Under the pieces are notes generated by a model that was not told the DNA's origin, made no database searches, and was given only the letters and a program-made list of their open reading frames with translations. A stretch of 64,000 nucleotides of DNA, from positions 1,736,001 to 1,800,000 of the forward strand of contig CP102281.1 of the NCBI GenBank assembly GCA_025150425.1, given 5' to 3'. This stretch comes from [Eubacterium] siraeum. GTDB taxonomy: Bacteria > Bacillota > Clostridia > Oscillospirales > Ruminococcaceae. The translations under genes were made by a program, and so were the position numbers. Position 1 is the first letter of the stretch, and every line of letters starts with the position of its first letter. Positions 34,520 to 43,474 of the stretch are shown one piece after another.

Positions 34520-34860
34520 CTCTCGAAGAATGTTACAGGGCGCTAGGAGGAAGTTATTCGGAAGTTCTTGCAAGGCTGATTGACGACAAGATGATAACAA
34601 AATATCTCAACAAGTTCACAGAGGACACAAGCTACAGGGATATTTTCGCCGCACTTGAAAACAATGATTATGAAACGGCTTTTCGTGCGGCACATACGCT
34701 TAAAGGTATCTGTCTTAATCTCGGGCTTGAAAATCTCTACAAAGCCGCATATAAGGTCACCGAGGCTCTGCGTCAGAAAACGGACGAAACCACTCCGGAA
34801 ATGCTGGACGAGCTGAAATCAAGCTACAACAGCTCAATCCTCGCAATACAGCAGCTTTAA
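34516..34860 (+). CDS. histidine phosphotransfer (HPt) protein
   Basis: A 114-residue helical protein. The phosphorylatable His60 lies in the motif AAHTLKGICLNLGLENLYKAA (two adjacent parts). It overlaps the receiver/HD-GYP/GGDEF gene by 4 bases (ATGA), and GGAGGGAAA provides its ribosome site, so the two are translationally coupled. It most likely passes phosphate to or from the receiver domain of that partner. No hybrid histidine kinase is in the window. Confidence 0.9.
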   Translation: MTLEECYRALGGSYSEVLARLIDDKMITKYLNKFTEDTSYRDIFAALENNDYETAFRAAHTLKGICLNLGLENLYKAAYKVTEALRQKTDETTPEMLDELKSSYNSSILAIQQL

Positions 34861-34888
34861 TATGCGGTTTTTGCCGCAGGTAAGCCGA

Positions 34889-34920
34889 TATTCGCAGGGC
34901 TGTAAACGGCTCTGCGAATA
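34889..34920 (+). terminator. hairpin after the HPt gene
   Basis: Stem TATTCGCAG/CTGCGAATA with a GGC/GCT extension. The following sequence is only moderately T-rich (ATTATAT). Confidence 0.5.
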
Positions 34921-35018
34921 ATTATATCACGCAGAATTGCCGAAACGGCTTTAAGGCTCATACAAAGTACCTTGCTGTGAATTTCTGCATACTTTTATTG
35001 CCGTTCGTGGCTTTTCAC

Positions 35019-35047
35019 TTGACGATAACCGTAAAAAACGGTATAAT
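35019..35047 (+). promoter_or_regulatory. sigma-A promoter of nadA with a dyad in the spacer
   Basis: TTGACG (35019-35024), 17 bases, TATAAT (35042-35047). The spacer contains AACCGT/ACGGTA around five A residues, placed where a repressor could bind. Confidence 0.75.
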
Positions 35048-35095
35048 AATCTTATGCAAAAAATCAACCCGCCGGTTTTAAGAAAGGGACAAGCA

Positions 35096-36013
35096 ATGAC
35101 AGTTAGAGAAATGCAGGATGAAATCCTGAGAATAAAGAAAGAAAAAGACATCTGCATACTGGCTCACGCATATCAAAGACAGGATATACTGGATGTAGCC
35201 GATTTTGTCGGTGATTCGTTTGCATTGAGTCAGATGGCGGCAAAAGCGCCTCAAAGCACTGTTCTTATGTGCGGAGTACGCTTTATGGCTGAAACGGTAA
35301 AGATACTTTCACCTCAAAAGAAGGTTTTACTTTCAGACAGCAATGCAGGCTGTCCTATGGCTGAACAGATGGATAAGGACCTTATCCTGCAGCTTAAGGA
35401 GATGTACCCTGACTATAAGGTCGTGGCTTATATCAATACGACCTCGGAGCTTAAAACGGTATGCGATGTATGCGTGACCTCGTCAAGTGCTGTAAAGATA
35501 GTGAAAAAGCTGGACAGCGACAAGATACTCTTCATACCCGATTGCAACCTTGGCGATTATGTTCAGACGCAATGCCCCGACAAGACATTCAAGCTGGTGA
35601 GCGGCGGCTGTCCTACCCATCTGCGTATGACAGTAAAGGATGTTGAAAAAGCAAAGGCACAGCACCCTGACGCACTTCTTCTTGTTCATCCCGAATGTGC
35701 TCCGGCGGTAACGGCTCTTGCTGACTATGCAGGCAGTACAACGGGCATAATGAGTTATGCCAAAAAAAGTGACGCAAAAGAATTTATCATCGGCACAGAA
35801 AACAGCATAGTGGAGCATCTCAGCTTTGACGAGCCGGACAAGAAATTCTATCCGCTGTCAAAGGACTGCGTCTGTCACAATATGCACCTTACAAATCTCG
35901 CCACAGTATACAACTGCGTATGCGGCAATGCAGGAGAAGAAATCGTGCTTGACGAAGAAATCAGGCTCGGCGCAAAGCGTTGCATAGACGAAATGTTAAG
36001 GCTCGGCGACTGA
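35096..36013 (+). CDS. nadA: quinolinate synthase
   Basis: A 305-residue [4Fe-4S] enzyme condensing iminoaspartate with dihydroxyacetone phosphate in de novo NAD synthesis. Signatures are LAHAYQRQDILDVADFVGDS near the N-terminus, MCGVRFMAETVKILSP with the first cluster Cys, SGGCPTHLRM and the C-terminal VCHNMHLTNL. The length is normal. The start at 35096 follows AAAGGGACAAGC; an open ATG at 35054 overlaps the promoter. nadB and nadC, often adjacent, are not in the window, so nadA is monocistronic here. Confidence 0.95.
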   Translation: MTVREMQDEILRIKKEKDICILAHAYQRQDILDVADFVGDSFALSQMAAKAPQSTVLMCGVRFMAETVKILSPQKKVLLSDSNAGCPMAEQMDKDLILQLKEMYPDYKVVAYINTTSELKTVCDVCVTSSSAVKIVKKLDSDKILFIPDCNLGDYVQTQCPDKTFKLVSGGCPTHLRMTVKDVEKAKAQHPDALLLVHPECAPAVTALADYAGSTTGIMSYAKKSDAKEFIIGTENSIVEHLSFDEPDKKFYPLSKDCVCHNMHLTNLATVYNCVCGNAGEEIVLDEEIRLGAKRCIDEMLRLGD

Positions 36014-36069
36014 GTGTATTATCTCATTTGTCAAAACGTGGCTCAAAACGCTTTTAACCCGCTGATTTC

Positions 36070-36098
36070 TTGACTTTTAAAGCGGTGTGAAATATAAT
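36070..36098 (+). promoter_or_regulatory. sigma-A promoter for the cyclophilin pair
   Basis: TTGACT (36070-36075), 17 bases, TATAAT (36093-36098), about 93 bases upstream of the first start. Confidence 0.75.
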
Positions 36099-36191
36099 AA
36101 ATAAAACAGGCAAAAGAAGGACTGTCTGCAGCAGCAGGCTTTCCTTTAAGACAAAATGTTTATAAAAAGCATAAACTGAAAGGAATACAAA

Positions 36192-37073
36192 TTGAAATTC
36201 AGAAGAAAATTAGCGGCGGTATTAGCCGGAATAATTACGGTAACCGCCTTTTCGGGCTGTTCAATGCTCGGCAATCAGACAACTAACGCACTCGGCACTT
36301 ACGACTTTACACAGATGGATCTGGTACAGCTCAACAAGCCATCGGAGGGTCAGGACGTTGCAGTGATAGAAACAAATCTTGGCACGATAACGGCTGTTTT
36401 ATATGCCGAATTTGCACCCAAAACCGTGGCAAACTTCAAGAAGCGTGCCGAGGAGGGATTCTATGACGGAAAGCCGTTCTTTGCGTTACAAAAAGGTATT
36501 TACGCAATTACCGGCGCTTCAAACGATGAAGGTACGGAGGGCATTACCGACGACGGCAAGTTCATTGAGAACGAATGCTCAGTCAACCTTTGGCCGTTCA
36601 AGGGCGCACTTTTAGGATACAGCTCACAGCAGGGCTACTCGGACAGCCGTTTCTTCTTCACGGGAGCGCTTGAGATAACCGAAGAAAACAAAAAAGAGCT
36701 GAGAGGCTATACAGACCAGGAAACAAGCGCACAGGTAATCCCAGATGAGCTTATAACAGCCTTTGAGAAAAGAGGCAGTGTTCCGGGCTTTGCCGGCACT
36801 TACACGGTTTTCGGACAGGTGATAAACGGCTTTGACACGCTCGACAAGATACTCTGGTCGGCTTCCGACAAGAATACGATGAAGCCTCTTGAGGAAATCA
36901 AAATAGTAAAAGTTACACTTGACTCCTACAAGGACGGAAAGTTCACCATAGAAGAACCTACTTCCGACAAATATCTTACTGCCAAAGAAATTGCAGAGCT
37001 TCAAAACGAATCCAACGGTACAAGCGGCAGTAACAGCTCAACGGCAGGTTCTTCGGATTCATCATCAAACTAA
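36192..37073 (+). CDS. cyclophilin-type peptidyl-prolyl isomerase lipoprotein, divergent
   Basis: A 293-residue exported lipoprotein with a lipobox around Cys23 (TAFSGC). The cyclophilin fold is recognisable from VIETNLGTITAVLYAEFAPKTVANF and the later FFFTGALEI and YTVFGQVINGFDTLDKI. Several catalytic-loop residues differ: FFALQKGIYAITG replaces the usual FHRVIPGFMIQGG, so isomerase activity may be low and a chaperone role is possible. The Ser/Asn-rich C-terminus is disordered. The start is TTG at 36192 after GAAAGGAATACAAA. The second cyclophilin gene follows after 27 bases. Confidence 0.85.
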   Translation: MKFRRKLAAVLAGIITVTAFSGCSMLGNQTTNALGTYDFTQMDLVQLNKPSEGQDVAVIETNLGTITAVLYAEFAPKTVANFKKRAEEGFYDGKPFFALQKGIYAITGASNDEGTEGITDDGKFIENECSVNLWPFKGALLGYSSQQGYSDSRFFFTGALEITEENKKELRGYTDQETSAQVIPDELITAFEKRGSVPGFAGTYTVFGQVINGFDTLDKILWSASDKNTMKPLEEIKIVKVTLDSYKDGKFTIEEPTSDKYLTAKEIAELQNESNGTSGSNSSTAGSSDSSSN

Positions 37074-37100
37074 AGCCTGCAGGCGAAAGGACCGAAAAAA

Positions 37101-38036
37101 ATGAGGTTTAAGTCTTTATGCAAAGCTGCAGCGGCGGTAACTCTCGCCGCAGCCATGATAACGGCAAGCGGCTGTAATAACGAGAAAAACGATAACACAG
37201 CAGAAATAACCGTAGGACCCGGCGATACCCTTGCCGAAATGACGATTCAGATAGGCGAGGAAACGGGAAAGATACGTTTCAAACTCTTCCCCGAGGTTGC
37301 GCCTAAGGGAGTCGATAACTTTGTCAAGCTGGCTCAGAGCGGATATTATGACGGCAAGACAATCCACAGAGTAATCAAGGATTTTATGATACAGGGCGGC
37401 TCGCTCAGGGGTAACGGCACAGGCGGAACAACAGCCGACAAGACCGAGATTCCCCGTGAAACGAACAACCGTATGAGAGCTTATTACGGTGCGCTGGGAT
37501 ATGCGGAAGGCAGTGACGGCATCAACAGCCAGTTCTTTATCGTGAACAACAAAACGCCGTTTGACATTGCAAAGACTGCTGCGAATATTTCCTCCGACCT
37601 TGAAGAATACAAGGACAGACTGAAGGAGGAGGACAAAAAGACTTATACCGATTATCTTTCAAAGCTCAACTCCGTTCCGGACGATGTAAAAGCAAAGTAC
37701 CTTTCAAGCGGCGGTGCATTCAGCATTGACGGTAAATATACGATATTCGGGCAGGCTATAGAAGGGCTTGATTTCCTTGACAAGATAAGTACGGTCGAGG
37801 TTTCATCCGGCAATTCCATTGACGATGAGGCCGGCATCGCCTCTAAACCCGCAGTTTCGATAATAATCAAGAAAATCGAAATCGCCACAATCCCGACAAT
37901 AACCGAAACAGAGGCTACCACCACTACAAGAAAGAGCATCCGCCCGTCAGCGACTACTCCCGCTCCGAGCGATACGACCACAGCGGAAACTCCCGCTCCC
38001 GACAATACAACAGCGGCAGAAACTACTGCTCAGTAA
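37101..38036 (+). CDS. cyclophilin-type peptidyl-prolyl isomerase lipoprotein
   Basis: A 311-residue lipoprotein (lipobox ITASGC) expected to catalyse proline isomerisation of exported proteins outside the membrane. Canonical motifs are present: [35 protein letters not shown] (with the active-site Arg), NSQFFIV and [20 protein letters not shown] Thr/Pro/Ala-rich tail (after about residue 270) resembles a wall-spanning linker. The last 17 codons and the terminator are duplicated at 56501-56620, at the other side of the 18-kb secretion island. Confidence 0.93.
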   Translation: MRFKSLCKAAAAVTLAAAMITASGCNNEKNDNTAEITVGPGDTLAEMTIQIGEETGKIRFKLFPEVAPKGVDNFVKLAQSGYYDGKTIHRVIKDFMIQGGSLRGNGTGGTTADKTEIPRETNNRMRAYYGALGYAEGSDGINSQFFIVNNKTPFDIAKTAANISSDLEEYKDRLKEEDKKTYTDYLSKLNSVPDDVKAKYLSSGGAFSIDGKYTIFGQAIEGLDFLDKISTVEVSSGNSIDDEAGIASKPAVSIIIKKIEIATIPTITETEATTTTRKSIRPSATTPAPSDTTTAETPAPDNTTAAETTAQ

Positions 38037-38100
38037 CGAAAACAGATAACACCCCTGCGTTGCGATTTAATGCAACGCAGGGGTGATTTTTGTGTAGGTT
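37983..38100 (+). repeat. left flanking direct repeat of the secretion island
   Basis: This 118-bp stretch (3' end of the cyclophilin gene plus terminator) is matched without gaps at 56501-56618, an offset of 18518 bases, with about four differences. Weaker similarity continues for about 30 bases past each copy. Confidence 0.93.
38051..38091 (+). terminator. terminator of the cyclophilin operon
   Basis: A perfect 13-bp stem ACCCCTGCGTTGC/GCAACGCAGGGGT followed by GATTTTTG. It faces the 3' end of the leftward secretion operon. Confidence 0.92.
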
Positions 38101-38223
38101 AATTGTGAAAGTAGGCATTATGAGTTGTGGAAGGGGGGGTTTGGCGGGAAGCATATTGTCGATACGGGTCACGCAGGTGGCATAGGCATTTCTGCCCGTG
38201 CCACTGCCCTGCAGACTTACCGA

Positions 38224-41200
38224 TCACTTTCTTCTGTAGCTGTAATAAGTCTTAGTGCGTACTTCCCTGTCGGACGACTGGCTGACTTCGTTTTCCGAAT
38301 AACTGCTCCAATCGTCCCATCTGTAGTAATAGTAGGTGTAAATCTTCCGTCTTTCACGATAACGGTATTCTGTGTGGGTGACAGGTGCTATCCATCGGCT
38401 TTCTTCTTTGTAATACTGATAAGGTGACTTGTCGTAAAAATACTGATACTGATAATTCACATGGCTACATCTACCTTTGTCAGTAACCGACTTTCTTGAA
38501 GTAGACCAATCGGTCCATTTATAATATATAGTGCTTTCAATCCAGCCTTGTTTATTGATTCCGCACGTTCTGCACCAATGAGAACCCCATTTACCTGTTT
38601 TGGCACGCTTTCCTTCATATCTGCCGTAGCGGTATTCGGTATACCCTTCCTTATCTGTAACAGTCTTTGTTTCTACCTGTCTGCTGTCATCTGAGCCTAC
38701 CCAAGAGCTTGACCAGCCACTCCACGAGCCGTATTCACTCCACGCCCACGAGCTGTCATACTGTGTCCAGCCGTCCTTGCTTGAATCGTTCGATGTGGTT
38801 GTCTGCTTGTCACGGTAGCTGTAGCGTGTCTGTTCTGTTATCTCGTACTCATCAGAAGTAACCTCGGACGGCAGAGTATCTGTATAATCCGACCAGTCTG
38901 GACCCTTGCTGAGCGTGAGCCTGATTACAGAGCCTTCTTCAAGCGATGTTGCTCCGGCAGGCTCCTGACTTAGTACGCTGCCGTACGGAATATCGGTGCT
39001 GTATCCGTCATAAACAACGCTCACATCGAATTTTGCAAGCGCTTTTCTTGCTTCATCCTCGGTCATTCCGTATACAGTTGCAACATCGAACTTCTGCTTG
39101 CCCTTGCTTACATAAATCGTGACCTTGCCACCCTTTTTCAGCTTCTCGTCTGCGGCAGGCGACTGCTTGATAACCTTACCGGGAGCAACTGCGGAATTAA
39201 ACGATTCCTTTATCTCAACAGCAAAGCCTGTTTTCTTAAGTGTATTTTCGGCTTCGGAACGTTTCTTGCCGACAACATTATTGACAGTAAGCATCTGAAC
39301 GCCACGGCTGATATAAATAACCACCTTTGAGCCGTAATTCTTCTCGGTATCTGCGGCAGGCTCCTGACGTATTACTACACCCTCGGCAACGTTGTCGCTG
39401 TATTCCTTGCTTACACTCACGCTGAATCCCGCTTTTTCAAGCGTTGATATTGCTTCGTTCTCCTTATTACCGGTCACGTTTCCGACCTTTACAAGCGAAG
39501 GCTCGTTGCTTGCGGTGCAGACATATATTATTACCGATGTGCCGGATTTTTGCTCACTGCCCGGCAACGGCGACTGAGCGTATACCGTATTTTCGGGTGC
39601 GTCGGACTCGCCCTCAAGTATTGTTACCTTGAATCCGAGCTTTTCAAGCTGTGAAACGGCTGACGCCTTATCAACGCCTGTAAGGGCGGGGACTTTCAGC
39701 GTATTGTTTTTGCTTGATACTGTAAGAGTTATCTTAGTGCCCTTGCTTACATTATCTCCGTCCTTAACACTCTGCTTAAGAACCGTATTTTCGGGAACAC
39801 TGTCATTCTTCTCATATTGAGCAGCTACAACAAGACCCATCGCCTTAAGGGTCTTCTCTGCTTCACTATAGGTCATACCTTTTACATTGGGCATTTTCAT
39901 CGACTTAGAGCCCTTTGATATAACTATAGTCACAGTAGTGCCTTTTTCAACCTTTTCTCCTGCTTCGATACTCTGGCTGATTACCTTTCCTGCGGCAACG
40001 TTATCATCGTTCTTTTCTTCTATAACGGGCTTGTCGAAGCCTGCTTCCTTCAGCTTTGACAATGCGGTTTTCTTATCGTCCCATATTACATACGGCACGG
40101 TGCATACTCCGTTTTCCTCTTTTACTACACCGTTTCCGCTGCTTATCATAAGGGTGACGATGCCGTTTTCTTCAAGATAAGAGCTTCCTGTGGGAGTTTG
40201 CAATACTATCACTCCCGCATCAATATATTTCGATTCGATGCTTCCCTCAGATGACGCTGTCAGATTTGCTTCTTCAATCAGCCTTATAGCCTCATCCTTG
40301 CTAAGTCCCTCAACATCCGGAACAGAAACGATTCCGTCCGGTATAACGATTTCTTCCGTAAAAAGCGACGGGAAGTTAATTACGCCTGTGGCAAGAAGTG
40401 CACCGAAGGTTATTACAACCGCCATCAGAGCGGGTATGCCTACCTTCAGCCAGACAGGCCAGTGATACAGATCGATTTTCTTTATCTTTCCGTATCTGCG
40501 TTTTGCCGGAGGCTCGGAGTCAAGCTCTTTCATAAATGACGCCACATCGGGCGTTCTGTCCTCGATTCTGATATTCAGCGCATTAAGAATTGCATTTTCA
40601 CGTTTCTGTGATATGCTCTTGCAATACTTATGAAGCGGCATCAGCGGATCTCGTTTTCTTGTTTCGCACTCTGCGTTTCTTCCCATTGCTTCGGGAGGAG
40701 TTACTCCTGTAATCATTTTATAGAGCGTTCCGGCAAGTGCGTACACATCGGTATGAGGACCCTGATCGCCTCTGCTGTCATACTGTTCCTTCGGTGAATA
40801 GCCGGGCTTGATTATCGTGGTCAGACTTTTGCTGTGCGATGTGGTTGCATACCTCGAAGCACCGAAATCTATCAGCTTGACCTGACCGTTAGTAGTCAGG
40901 AATATATTGTCGGGCGCTATATCTCTGTGAAGAATGCCCTCTTTATGTACCGTTTCCAGAGATCTCATTACAGGCATAAGCATAGAAACCGCTTCATCCT
41001 CAGGAATGACCTTATCTCGTTTAAGACGGTCGGATAGCGTTTCGCCCTCGAGATATTCCATTATGATATATGCTGTTTCATTTTCTGTAAAGCTGTCAAA
41101 CACCTTTACTATACCGCTCTCATTCTGAAATTTGGCAAGCCTTTTCGCTTCTTCAACGAATTTCTTCAATCCGTCACGGAACTGCTCGTTCTTTTCGCCG

Positions 41201-41487
41201 CCTAAAAGCGTTACGCAGGACTGTCCGGGTATCCTTGTGGAAAACTCGCTCGGAAGGTATTCTTTTATTGCCACCTTCTGCTCAAGCTTACCGTCCCACG
41301 CAATATACGTTACTCCGAAGCCGCCGTATCCCAGCACCCTTCCTATTATATAGCGGTCGAGCAGGATCGAGCCGGGTGCCATATGAATAGCTTCTTCTGC
41401 GCCTGTTCCTTCTACATATCCGCAATAAGGGCAAATTTCAAGCCCGCTGTCATACTGCTCCATGCAGCCCATACATCTTTTGTTCAT
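38224..41487 (-). CDS. membrane Ser/Thr protein kinase with zinc ribbon and seven PASTA repeats
   Basis: A 1087-residue protein. Residues 1-24 form a zinc ribbon (CMGC...CPYCG). The kinase domain (about 42-322) has GYGGFGVTY, the ATP lysine Lys75 (VAIKEYL), HRD with Asp189 (HRDIAPDNIF) and DFG with Asp207, so it should be active. TM is at about 346-370. Seven PASTA repeats follow (about 380-840; for example VPDVEGLSKDEAIRLIEEA and MPNVKGMTYSEAEKTLKAM). The last 200 residues are exceptionally rich in Tyr, Trp, Ser and Arg (YRYRERRKIYTYYYYRWDDW), an extracellular tail of unknown role. PASTA repeats elsewhere sense muropeptides or lipid II. The start at 41487 follows AGGAGAGG; the upstream gene stops one base before it. 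Last gene of the operon. Confidence 0.93.
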   Translation of the reverse strand: MNKRCMGCMEQYDSGLEICPYCGYVEGTGAEEAIHMAPGSILLDRYIIGRVLGYGGFGVTYIAWDGKLEQKVAIKEYLPSEFSTRIPGQSCVTLLGGEKNEQFRDGLKKFVEEAKRLAKFQNESGIVKVFDSFTENETAYIIMEYLEGETLSDRLKRDKVIPEDEAVSMLMPVMRSLETVHKEGILHRDIAPDNIFLTTNGQVKLIDFGASRYATTSHSKSLTTIIKPGYSPKEQYDSRGDQGPHTDVYALAGTLYKMITGVTPPEAMGRNAECETRKRDPLMPLHKYCKSISQKRENAILNALNIRIEDRTPDVASFMKELDSEPPAKRRYGKIKKIDLYHWPVWLKVGIPALMAVVITFGALLATGVINFPSLFTEEIVIPDGIVSVPDVEGLSKDEAIRLIEEANLTASSEGSIESKYIDAGVIVLQTPTGSSYLEENGIVTLMISSGNGVVKEENGVCTVPYVIWDDKKTALSKLKEAGFDKPVIEEKNDDNVAAGKVISQSIEAGEKVEKGTTVTIVISKGSKSMKMPNVKGMTYSEAEKTLKAMGLVVAAQYEKNDSVPENTVLKQSVKDGDNVSKGTKITLTVSSKNNTLKVPALTGVDKASAVSQLEKLGFKVTILEGESDAPENTVYAQSPLPGSEQKSGTSVIIYVCTASNEPSLVKVGNVTGNKENEAISTLEKAGFSVSVSKEYSDNVAEGVVIRQEPAADTEKNYGSKVVIYISRGVQMLTVNNVVGKKRSEAENTLKKTGFAVEIKESFNSAVAPGKVIKQSPAADEKLKKGGKVTIYVSKGKQKFDVATVYGMTEDEARKALAKFDVSVVYDGYSTDIPYGSVLSQEPAGATSLEEGSVIRLTLSKGPDWSDYTDTLPSEVTSDEYEITEQTRYSYRDKQTTTSNDSSKDGWTQYDSSWAWSEYGSWSGWSSSWVGSDDSRQVETKTVTDKEGYTEYRYGRYEGKRAKTGKWGSHWCRTCGINKQGWIESTIYYKWTDWSTSRKSVTDKGRCSHVNYQYQYFYDKSPYQYYKEESRWIAPVTHTEYRYRERRKIYTYYYYRWDDWSSYSENEVSQSSDREVRTKTYYSYRRK

Positions 41488-41488
41488 C

Positions 41489-43462
41489 TTAGTGGGTTTC
41501 CTCTCCTGTAAATTCAAAATTGGTATATATATCGCCTATATACGCCAGATTTTTTGATTTTATTTTCTCTTTGAAGCACGTTTCGTTCAAGGGTATCTGT
41601 CCGTCATTACATTTACTGATCATAAGCGTACTTTGATAAACATTTCCGAGCATCCACGACAGCAGACGTTCGGCGGCTTTCACCTGAGCTTCGCTTTTGT
41701 TTCCCAGACTCCATTCATAGACATAATCACAACGAATCTTATCCGAATCGTAATATACAAATGATTTGGTGTAATTTGTAATCGTGCTTTTGATCCTGTT
41801 TATATCCATAGTAGTCGCAAGCATAACCGCACACTTGTTTTCCTCGTTGTCGAGGAATTCATTCTCGCTCGCATACACTGACGTGCCGAAATTGTATTCC
41901 GTCAGTTTTTCCGCATCGTCAGCCACCGCAATAATATCCGTTCCGAAATCCGAAATATCCGAAAAGCTCTCCTTGTCATACTTTACGCTTGTTGCACCGT
42001 TTGTAATAACACACGCAAGAGGTATTTCTATACCGAGCGGCACTTTTTTGGACGAAGAAAGCATACTTTTATTCTTTCCGATAAAAAGACAGTTGTCCGC
42101 CTGTTCAGAATCAAGCACAGCGTCCACGCTTGCGGCATTTTTCAACAGATCGTCGGGAATATCGCTGCTTTCGAACAGATCGGGAAGTTCATTCTTCTCT
42201 GCCGCCGTTTTCAGCCTGTCTGCATATTCCGCCTCCGGAATTGCCGTCAGCTCCACTGTTACATTGCCGAATTTATCGGTGAAATCGTCGGTAATGCTTT
42301 TCATTGCCGCCGCCTCGTATGAGCCGTCAGCCACTGAGTACCACACGCTTATCACGGCGCTGTCAAGGGTCTGCTCGGAACACTTCGACAGATAGGCACC
42401 GGCAACCGCAGAGGTGCTGACACCCAGCACGACGCAGGCGGCCGCTATCCCGATAAATCTTCTTGCACGCCGCATATTCTTTTCCCTATCGGGCGAAAGC
42501 ACTTTTCTTTCTCCGTTAACAGCCGCCAGAAACTCGCTTACGTTTTTAAATCTCATATGCTTTTCGACAGCCATAGCCTTCATTACCGCATTGCTGAGGT
42601 TGGATGATATATCCGGATTTAGCTCGTGAGGCGGCACAACCGTATCCTGTATTTTTCTGTTTGTCGATTCTTCAGGCTTTACTCCCGTCAACATATAATA
42701 CAACGTTGCGCCGAGCGCATATATATCAGAATAGGCTCCTGCGTTTTCCATACTGTCGTATTGTTCAACAGGGGAATAACCCGGTTTAAGTATTATATCT
42801 ATAACATCGTCACTGCTGTCAGCGAGCTTCGCCGCACCGAGATCAAGCAGCTTGACGTGTCTTTCTTTATCGGAACATATAAATATATTGTCGGGTGCAA
42901 CATCCCTGTGTATTATCTTATGCTCGTGAAGCGCAGAAAGCGCATTGCCGACCTCAGTAGCTATATACACGGCAAACTGCATATCTATCCTGCCCTTTTC
43001 CGCCATATACATATTCAGGGTTTCGCCCTCAAGCAGTTCCATTACTATGTAAGCGGTATCGTTAGCCTCGAAATATTCAAATACATTCGGAATAAATCTG
43101 CTGTCACCGAATTTTGCCATATTTCTTGCTTCCGCAAGGAATCTTCTTTTTCTGTATTCAAACTCCTGTCTTGACTTTTTGCTGACAATCACCTTATCCT
43201 CGCCTGCGGCTCTGGTCATTATCCTTCCGATAAAAAACTCCTTGACCGCAACAATCGCTTCGAGCTTAAGATCGAAAGCCTTGTAAATTATGCCGAAGCC
43301 GCCTGAGCCTACTGCCTTTCCGATATAATATCTACCCAAAAGCACTGTTCCGGGAATAAGGTGGGTAGGCAGCCCCGGGTCAGAGTCATAATCCTCTCCG
43401 CAAAACGGGCACATCTCCAGTTTGCTGTCAAATTCTTTAAAGCACGATAAGCATCGCTTCAT
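41489..43462 (-). CDS. membrane Ser/Thr kinase fused to an extracellular solute-binding-like domain
   Basis: A 657-residue protein. A zinc ribbon (CLSCFKEF...CPFCG, residues 4-22) precedes a kinase domain (about 44-310) with GSGGFGIIY, Lys74 (VAVKEF), Asp187 (HRDVAPDNIF) and DLG in place of DFG (Asp207). TM is at about 342-364. The extracellular part (about 372-657) begins ISVWYSVADGSYEAAAMKSI and contains FTDKFGNVTVELTAIPEAEY, DRLKTAAEKNELPDLFESSD and GTSVYASENE. These resemble type-1 extracellular solute-binding proteins of ABC importers. A ligand-sensing kinase is inferred. It shares the GYSPxEQYDS activation-segment pattern with the PASTA kinase downstream. Confidence 0.88.
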   Translation of the reverse strand: MKRCLSCFKEFDSKLEMCPFCGEDYDSDPGLPTHLIPGTVLLGRYYIGKAVGSGGFGIIYKAFDLKLEAIVAVKEFFIGRIMTRAAGEDKVIVSKKSRQEFEYRKRRFLAEARNMAKFGDSRFIPNVFEYFEANDTAYIVMELLEGETLNMYMAEKGRIDMQFAVYIATEVGNALSALHEHKIIHRDVAPDNIFICSDKERHVKLLDLGAAKLADSSDDVIDIILKPGYSPVEQYDSMENAGAYSDIYALGATLYYMLTGVKPEESTNRKIQDTVVPPHELNPDISSNLSNAVMKAMAVEKHMRFKNVSEFLAAVNGERKVLSPDREKNMRRARRFIGIAAACVVLGVSTSAVAGAYLSKCSEQTLDSAVISVWYSVADGSYEAAAMKSITDDFTDKFGNVTVELTAIPEAEYADRLKTAAEKNELPDLFESSDIPDDLLKNAASVDAVLDSEQADNCLFIGKNKSMLSSSKKVPLGIEIPLACVITNGATSVKYDKESFSDISDFGTDIIAVADDAEKLTEYNFGTSVYASENEFLDNEENKCAVMLATTMDINRIKSTITNYTKSFVYYDSDKIRCDYVYEWSLGNKSEAQVKAAERLLSWMLGNVYQSTLMISKCNDGQIPLNETCFKEKIKSKNLAYIGDIYTNFEFTGEETH

Positions 43463-43474
43463 TTTTATATCCCC

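Noticed and set aside
38125-38427. 100-codon plus-strand frame at the end of the PASTA kinase gene
   Set aside because: It overlaps the kinase 3' end antisense and begins in the intergenic region without a start signal.
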